A DNA stretch of 9,525 nt, from positions 1-9,525 of the forward strand of contig JAFQPV010000281.1 in the NCBI GenBank assembly GCA_017411585.1, in the 5' to 3' direction. The notes below the pieces were generated by a model. It did not search any database. It was not told where the DNA came from and worked only from the letters and a program-made list of their open reading frames with translations. Position 1 is the stretch's first letter; the number at the start of each line of letters is the position of its first letter. This DNA comes from Clostridia bacterium (GTDB lineage: Bacteria > Bacillota > Clostridia > UBA1381 > UMGS1253). This document shows, piece by piece, positions 5,901-9,525 of the stretch. The position numbers were made by a program, and so were the translations under genes.

Positions 5901-5935
5901 AACAAAAAAACACGCCGAGGATCTACCCCGACGTG
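5901..5935 (-). terminator. Rho-independent terminator of the hisS-aspS operon
   Basis: Directly after the aspS stop, the minus strand forms a 10-bp GC-rich stem (arms 5926-5935 and 5911-5920, two G-U wobbles) with loop TAGAT, then seven T, a G and more T. On the plus strand the two wobbles become A-C mismatches, but T7 follows at 5938-5944, so it may also stop plus-strand transcripts weakly. Confidence 0.93.
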
Positions 5936-5942
5936 CATTTTT

Positions 5943-7730
5943 TTATTCTTGTGTTGCGATTTGAGTTTTGATTGAAAGCTCGGCAAGCTGCTTATCATCT
6001 ACCTCAGCCGGTGCATTTGTCATAAGTTCGGATGCATTCTGTACTTTCGGGAACGCGATTACTTCTCTGATAGAATCTGCCCCGGTCAGCAGCATTACAA
6101 ATCTATCTAAGCCGTATGCCATACCACCGTGCGGCGGTGTACCGTACTTAAATGCCTCAAGCAGATAACCGAAACGTGCCCAAGCCTCTTCCTTTGTAAA
6201 GCCGAGGACTTCGAACATCTTTTGCTGCAGCTCTGTATTGAAAATTCTGATACTACCGCCACCAAGCTCACAGCCGTTTAAGATAATATCATACGCCTTT
6301 GCGCGCACGTCCTGCGGTCTTGTAGAAAGCAGGTCGATATCTTCATCCATCGGCGATGTAAACGGATGGTGCTTTGCAACGTATCTGTCCTCTTCCTCAC
6401 TGTACTCAAGCAGCGGGAATTCTGTTACCCACAAAAGATTGAACTGATCCTTACTTGTCAGATTCAGGCGTTTTGCAATTTCACAACGCAGCGCACCGAG
6501 CGCATCGAATACGATGTTATCTTGGTCGGCTACAAACAGAACCGTATCGCCTGCCTTCGCCCCTACCCTGTCACAAATTGCCTTAAGCTCCGTTTCTTCA
6601 AAGAACTTAGCAATCGGCGAACGGTAAGTGCCGCCTTCTTCACAAACGAGCCAAGCAAGACCCTTTGCTCTATATGTCTTTACAAACTCGCCAAGCGCAT
6701 CTAAATCCTTGCGGCTGAACGCTGTCGCGCCACCATCTACCTTGATTGCGCGTACACTGCCGCCGGCTTCTACAGCGCCTTTAAATACGCCAAAGCCGCA
6801 ATCCTTCACAAGGTCGCTTATATTATTTAACTCTAAACCAAAGCGCGTATCCGGCTTATCGGAACCGAAGCGCTCCATTGCTTCTTTATAGGTCATGCGC
6901 TTAAACGGTACCGGAACATCAATGTCTAAAATTTCCTTAAATACGCGAGCAATCATACGCTCGTTTACGGAAATTACGTCGTCAATTTCAACGAAGGACA
7001 TCTCAAGGTCAATCTGTGTAAATTCCGGCTGACGGTCTGCACGCAGGTCCTCGTCACGGAAGCACTTTACAATCTGGAAGTAACGGTCCATGCCGGAAAC
7101 CATCAACAGCTGCTTGTACTGCTGTGGCGACTGCGGAAGTGCATAAAAACTGCCCGGATGTACACGGCTCGGTACAAGATAATCTCTTGCACCCTCCGGC
7201 GTACTTCTTGTAAGCATCGGTGTTTCAATTTCAATAAAACCGTTTTCGTCATAGAAGTTTCTTGCGATATTTGCAAGCTTATGGCGCAAAATCAAGTTTT
7301 TCTGCATTGGGGCACGTCTCAAATCGAGGTATCTGTACTTTAATCTGAGCTCGTCCTTAACGTCCGTTTCAGCCTTAATTTCAAACGGTGTGGTTTCTGC
7401 CTTATTTAAAATACGAAGCTCTGTTACCTTGATTTCAATCATGCCGGTCGGCAGCTTCGGATTTGGCGAGCTGCGTTTTACAACCTCACCGGTAACAGCG
7501 AGAACATACTCTGTACGGATCGTTGCTGCTTTTTCAAAAATCTGCGCATCAATATCCGTATCAAACGAAAGCTGAATGATACCGCTGCGGTCACGCAAAT
7601 CAATAAAGATAAGCGACCCGAGGTTGCGGTATACGTCAGCCCAACCCATAACGGTTACAACTTCACCAATATTGCCTTCTGTAAGCTCACCACAGTAATG
7701 TGTGCGCTTCATTCCCTGTAAAGTATCCAT
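5943..7730 (-). CDS. aspS: Aspartyl-tRNA synthetase, bacterial type
   Basis: Class IIb synthetase that charges tRNA-Asp with aspartate in the cytoplasm. The 595 residues match the bacterial length. Layout: N-terminal OB-fold anticodon-binding domain (about 1-105), class II motif 1 in GFIEIETPML (164-173), STPEGARDYLVPSR (about 176-189), motif 2 FRDEDLRADRQPEFTQID (224-241), the bacterial GAD insert (about 295-420), and motif 3 around GMAYGLDR (536-543). The anticodon-contact loop, usually like RRRD(L/H)G, reads VYRNLG here. The Leu at the variable position is the residue seen in discriminating E. coli AspRS, hinting at a tRNA-Asp-specific enzyme. The start codon overlaps the hisS stop as TAATG, with AGAGGTGA at 7737-7744 six nt upstream, so translation is coupled to hisS. 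A second ATG six codons in has only a very close GGGA. Confidence 0.97.
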   Translation of the reverse strand: MDTLQGMKRTHYCGELTEGNIGEVVTVMGWADVYRNLGSLIFIDLRDRSGIIQLSFDTDIDAQIFEKAATIRTEYVLAVTGEVVKRSSPNPKLPTGMIEIKVTELRILNKAETTPFEIKAETDVKDELRLKYRYLDLRRAPMQKNLILRHKLANIARNFYDENGFIEIETPMLTRSTPEGARDYLVPSRVHPGSFYALPQSPQQYKQLLMVSGMDRYFQIVKCFRDEDLRADRQPEFTQIDLEMSFVEIDDVISVNERMIARVFKEILDIDVPVPFKRMTYKEAMERFGSDKPDTRFGLELNNISDLVKDCGFGVFKGAVEAGGSVRAIKVDGGATAFSRKDLDALGEFVKTYRAKGLAWLVCEEGGTYRSPIAKFFEETELKAICDRVGAKAGDTVLFVADQDNIVFDALGALRCEIAKRLNLTSKDQFNLLWVTEFPLLEYSEEEDRYVAKHHPFTSPMDEDIDLLSTRPQDVRAKAYDIILNGCELGGGSIRIFNTELQQKMFEVLGFTKEEAWARFGYLLEAFKYGTPPHGGMAYGLDRFVMLLTGADSIREVIAFPKVQNASELMTNAPAEVDDKQLAELSIKTQIATQE

Positions 7731-9001
7731 TATTCTTCACCTCTGTTAATTTCTTTTAATGCATCCGCCAGTGCATCTAACTGTACGCCGGTCTTTTCAC
7801 CGGTCTGCATATTTTTAAGTTCAGCACTGCGCGAGGTCACTTCATCGTCACCTAAAACAATTGTGTAAGCAGCGCCGATTTTGTCTGCATATTTCATCTG
7901 CGCCTTCAAGCTTCTGCCCACGCGGTCCTTTTCCGCATAAAAGCCTGCGCCGCGCAGAATGTATACTAATTTTTCAGCCTCAACATCCGCCGCATCACCA
8001 ATGCTGGAGATGTATATATCCGGCTTCGTTTCAACATCAAAGTTTGCCCCCTGTGACTCTAATGTAAGAATCAAACGCTCAATACCCATCGCAAAGCCGA
8101 TGCCCGGCGTTTCCGGACCGCCAAGCTCTTGTACAAGACCGTCATATCTTCCGCCACCGCAAACCGTGCTCTGAGCACCAATGTCCTCAGCAACAAACTC
8201 AAATACTGTCTTTGTATAGTAGTCAAGACCGCGTACAATATCCGGATTGATTACATACGGAATATTTAATGCATCGAGCCTTGTTTTTACACCTTCAAAA
8301 TGCGTGCTGCACTCTTCGCAAATGTGGTCAATCAGCTTCGGTGCATCTTTTGCAAGCTCGCCGCAAATCGGCGATTTGCAGTCTAAAATACGCAGTGGAT
8401 TGCGCTCAAGTCTGCTCTTGCAGGTGTCGCAAAGCGTATCGTAATGCTCTTTAAAATAAGCAATCAGCTTTTCATTATAGGCCTTGCGGCAAGTCGGACA
8501 GCCGATGGAATTAATGTTCAGTGTCACAGACTTTAAGCCGATTTCAGATAAAAGCATATGCACTAGTGAAATGATTTCCGCGTCGATGGTCGGATTCTGC
8601 GAACCGAATACCTCTACACCGAACTGGTGGAATTCGCGAAGTCTACCCGCCTGCGGCTTCTCATAACGGAAGCACGGAATAATGTAAAACTGCTTTACAG
8701 GTAACGGGTTTGCATACATATTGCGCTCAATAAACGCTCTTGCAACGGATGCTGTACCCTCCGGACGCAGTGTAATGCTTCTGTCTCCCTTGTCAGTAAA
8801 GGTGTACATCTGCTTTTCCACGACATCAGTTGTGTCCCCCACACCGCGCAAAAAGAGCTCTGTGTGCTCAAAGGTCGGTGTCATGATTTCAGAATAACCG
8901 AATCGGCTGCATACGGAACGCATCTTCGTTTCCAAGTATTGCCACAGGTTACTCTTCGGATAAAATATGTCGTTTGTACCTCTTGGTGCTTTTGTTAACA
9001 T
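7730..9001 (-). CDS. hisS: Histidyl-tRNA synthetase
   Basis: Class IIa synthetase that charges tRNA-His in the cytoplasm. The 423 residues match the family. Seen in order: conserved N-terminus PRGTNDI at 6-12, TLRPEGTASVAR at 77-88, motif 2 FRYEKPQAGRLREFHQFG at 111-128, an insertion domain at about 165-235, the HisA signature RGLDYYTKTVFEF at 257-269, GGGRYDG around 282-288 (HisB), motif 3 GFAMGIERL at 302-310, and a C-terminal anticodon-binding domain from about 326. The insertion domain carries eight cysteines (168, 171, 191, 194, 208, 213, 228, 231), mostly in CxxC pairs, suggesting one or two zinc sites. GGGGG at 9009-9013, 7 nt before the ATG, serves as ribosome binding site. Only 47 nt separate it from engB, too little for the T-box leader often found ahead of hisS-aspS in Firmicutes. 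Confidence 0.97.
   Translation of the reverse strand: MLTKAPRGTNDIFYPKSNLWQYLETKMRSVCSRFGYSEIMTPTFEHTELFLRGVGDTTDVVEKQMYTFTDKGDRSITLRPEGTASVARAFIERNMYANPLPVKQFYIIPCFRYEKPQAGRLREFHQFGVEVFGSQNPTIDAEIISLVHMLLSEIGLKSVTLNINSIGCPTCRKAYNEKLIAYFKEHYDTLCDTCKSRLERNPLRILDCKSPICGELAKDAPKLIDHICEECSTHFEGVKTRLDALNIPYVINPDIVRGLDYYTKTVFEFVAEDIGAQSTVCGGGRYDGLVQELGGPETPGIGFAMGIERLILTLESQGANFDVETKPDIYISSIGDAADVEAEKLVYILRGAGFYAEKDRVGRSLKAQMKYADKIGAAYTIVLGDDEVTSRSAELKNMQTGEKTGVQLDALADALKEINRGEE
7737..7744 (-). promoter_or_regulatory. Ribosome binding site of aspS, inside the end of hisS
   Basis: AGAGGTGA on the minus strand, 6 nt before the ATG at 7730. It supports this ATG over the in-frame one six codons later. 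Confidence 0.7.
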
Positions 9002-9017
9002 GGTAAAACCCCCATTA

Positions 9018-9043
9018 GTTTACATAAAATATTTTCTGTAAAC
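9018..9043 (-). promoter_or_regulatory. Inverted repeat, copy 2, in the engB-hisS gap
   Basis: On the minus strand, GTTTACAG and ATGTAAAC flank the 10-bp palindrome AAAATATTTT, giving a 26-bp palindrome with one mismatched pair. It ends 5 nt before the hisS ribosome binding site. As RNA it could form a 7-bp stem, but no T run follows, so it is not a terminator. Near-identical to the element at 4634-4659. Confidence 0.6.
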
Positions 9044-9048
9044 AAGCA

Positions 9049-9525
9049 TTAATGTTCTAATAATAAATTGATAATATCCCAAATCGTGAACTTGCCTTCG
9101 TCATCTTTTGTGCTGAACGGAACAAGAATATCTTCCTCGGTAAGCTTCAGCTCGCCGTAAATCATTTCCAAGTTTTCTTCAAGTGCCTTTTTTGAAAGCT
9201 TGTCCGTCTTGGTCGCAATAACAACCACACTTTCCTGATAATGACGAATCCAATCGAGCATCATCTTATCATCCGCCGTCGGCTTATGTCTGCTATCCAC
9301 CAGCAAAAACACCTGATAGAGCGGCTCGCGGTTGTTTAAGTAGGCTTCAATCATTGTCCCCCACTTTTTAATCTCTTCCTTCGAGCGTGTCGCATAACCG
9401 TAACCCGGCAAATCTACCAGGAAAATCTTTTCATCGATATCATAAAAATTGATAGTTGCCGTTTTGCCCGGTGTCGAGCTGACTCTTGCAAGCGATTTTC
9501 TGTTCAACAGCTTATTAATCAGCGA
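9049..9525 (-). CDS. engB: Ribosome biogenesis GTPase EngB/YsxC (5' end outside window)
   Basis: TrmE-Era-like GTPase needed for late assembly of the 50S ribosomal subunit. The frame is open to the right edge: the first visible residues SLINKL follow the missing P-loop (GRSNVGKS in the family), so about 35-40 N-terminal residues are lost. The 158 visible residues show G2 SSTPGKT, G3 DLPGYGYA, the G4 motif as TKTDK, and a G5-like FSTKDDEGKFTIWDII near the C-terminus. There is no start in view; the TTG at 9507 is an internal Leu. It is followed by hisS on the same strand, 47 nt away with no terminator, so the three genes may be cotranscribed. Confidence 0.95.
   Translation of the reverse strand, partial: SLINKLLNRKSLARVSSTPGKTATINFYDIDEKIFLVDLPGYGYATRSKEEIKKWGTMIEAYLNNREPLYQVFLLVDSRHKPTADDKMMLDWIRHYQESVVVIATKTDKLSKKALEENLEMIYGELKLTEEDILVPFSTKDDEGKFTIWDIINLLLEH

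Noticed and set aside
9018..9043. Reading the engB-hisS hairpin as a terminator of engB.
   Set aside because: The stem is AT-rich and no T run follows; the next bases are CTAATGGGGG, the hisS ribosome binding site.

Overview
The window carries ordinary bacterial chromosome of a low-to-moderate GC Gram-positive, most likely a Clostridia member (Oscillospirales/Ruminococcaceae-like). The reasons are the polA-coaE-lytic transglycosylase order, a DinR-type LexA box (GAAC-N4-GTTC) over a YneA-like gene, strong AGGAGG-type ribosome binding sites, consensus sigma-A promoters and AT-rich intergenic DNA. No mobile element, CRISPR array, tRNA or rRNA was seen.

Layout. Positions 1-3642 (+) hold a tight operon: polA (5' end cut off by the window), coaE (13 nt gap) and a membrane-anchored SLT-type lytic transglycosylase (14 nt overlap with coaE). 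Positions 3701-4563 (-) face this operon and hold a small LysM cell-division inhibitor (yneA-like) and, upstream of it, ruvX (yqgF). The yneA-like gene has a near-perfect sigma-A promoter, with one LexA box in the spacer, one at the start site and a weaker one upstream. Positions 4690-5430 (+) hold a 246-residue orphan protein resembling the DUF6873/GME-fold (pentein) family, divergent from ruvX. Positions 5431-5942 are gene-free and AT-rich, ending in the aspS terminator. Positions 5943-9525 (-) hold engB/ysxC (5' end cut off), hisS and aspS; hisS and aspS overlap as TAATG.

How the genes relate. Most are housekeeping: DNA repair and replication (PolA), coenzyme A synthesis (CoaE), pre-16S rRNA processing (RuvX/YqgF), 50S assembly (EngB) and tRNA charging (HisRS, AspRS). 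The accessory elements are the SOS-controlled division inhibitor and the pentein-like orphan.

Most worth a second look: (1) a near-identical 26-bp inverted repeat, GTTTACAG-N10-ATGTAAAC, occurs twice, between ruvX and the pentein-like gene and between engB and hisS, and fits no operator I can name; (2) the three-box LexA promoter; (3) the uncharacterised pentein-like protein. I did not find a clearly new multi-gene system. Three ORF starts were moved inward on ribosome-binding-site or promoter evidence (slt, yneA-like, ruvX), as was coaE.
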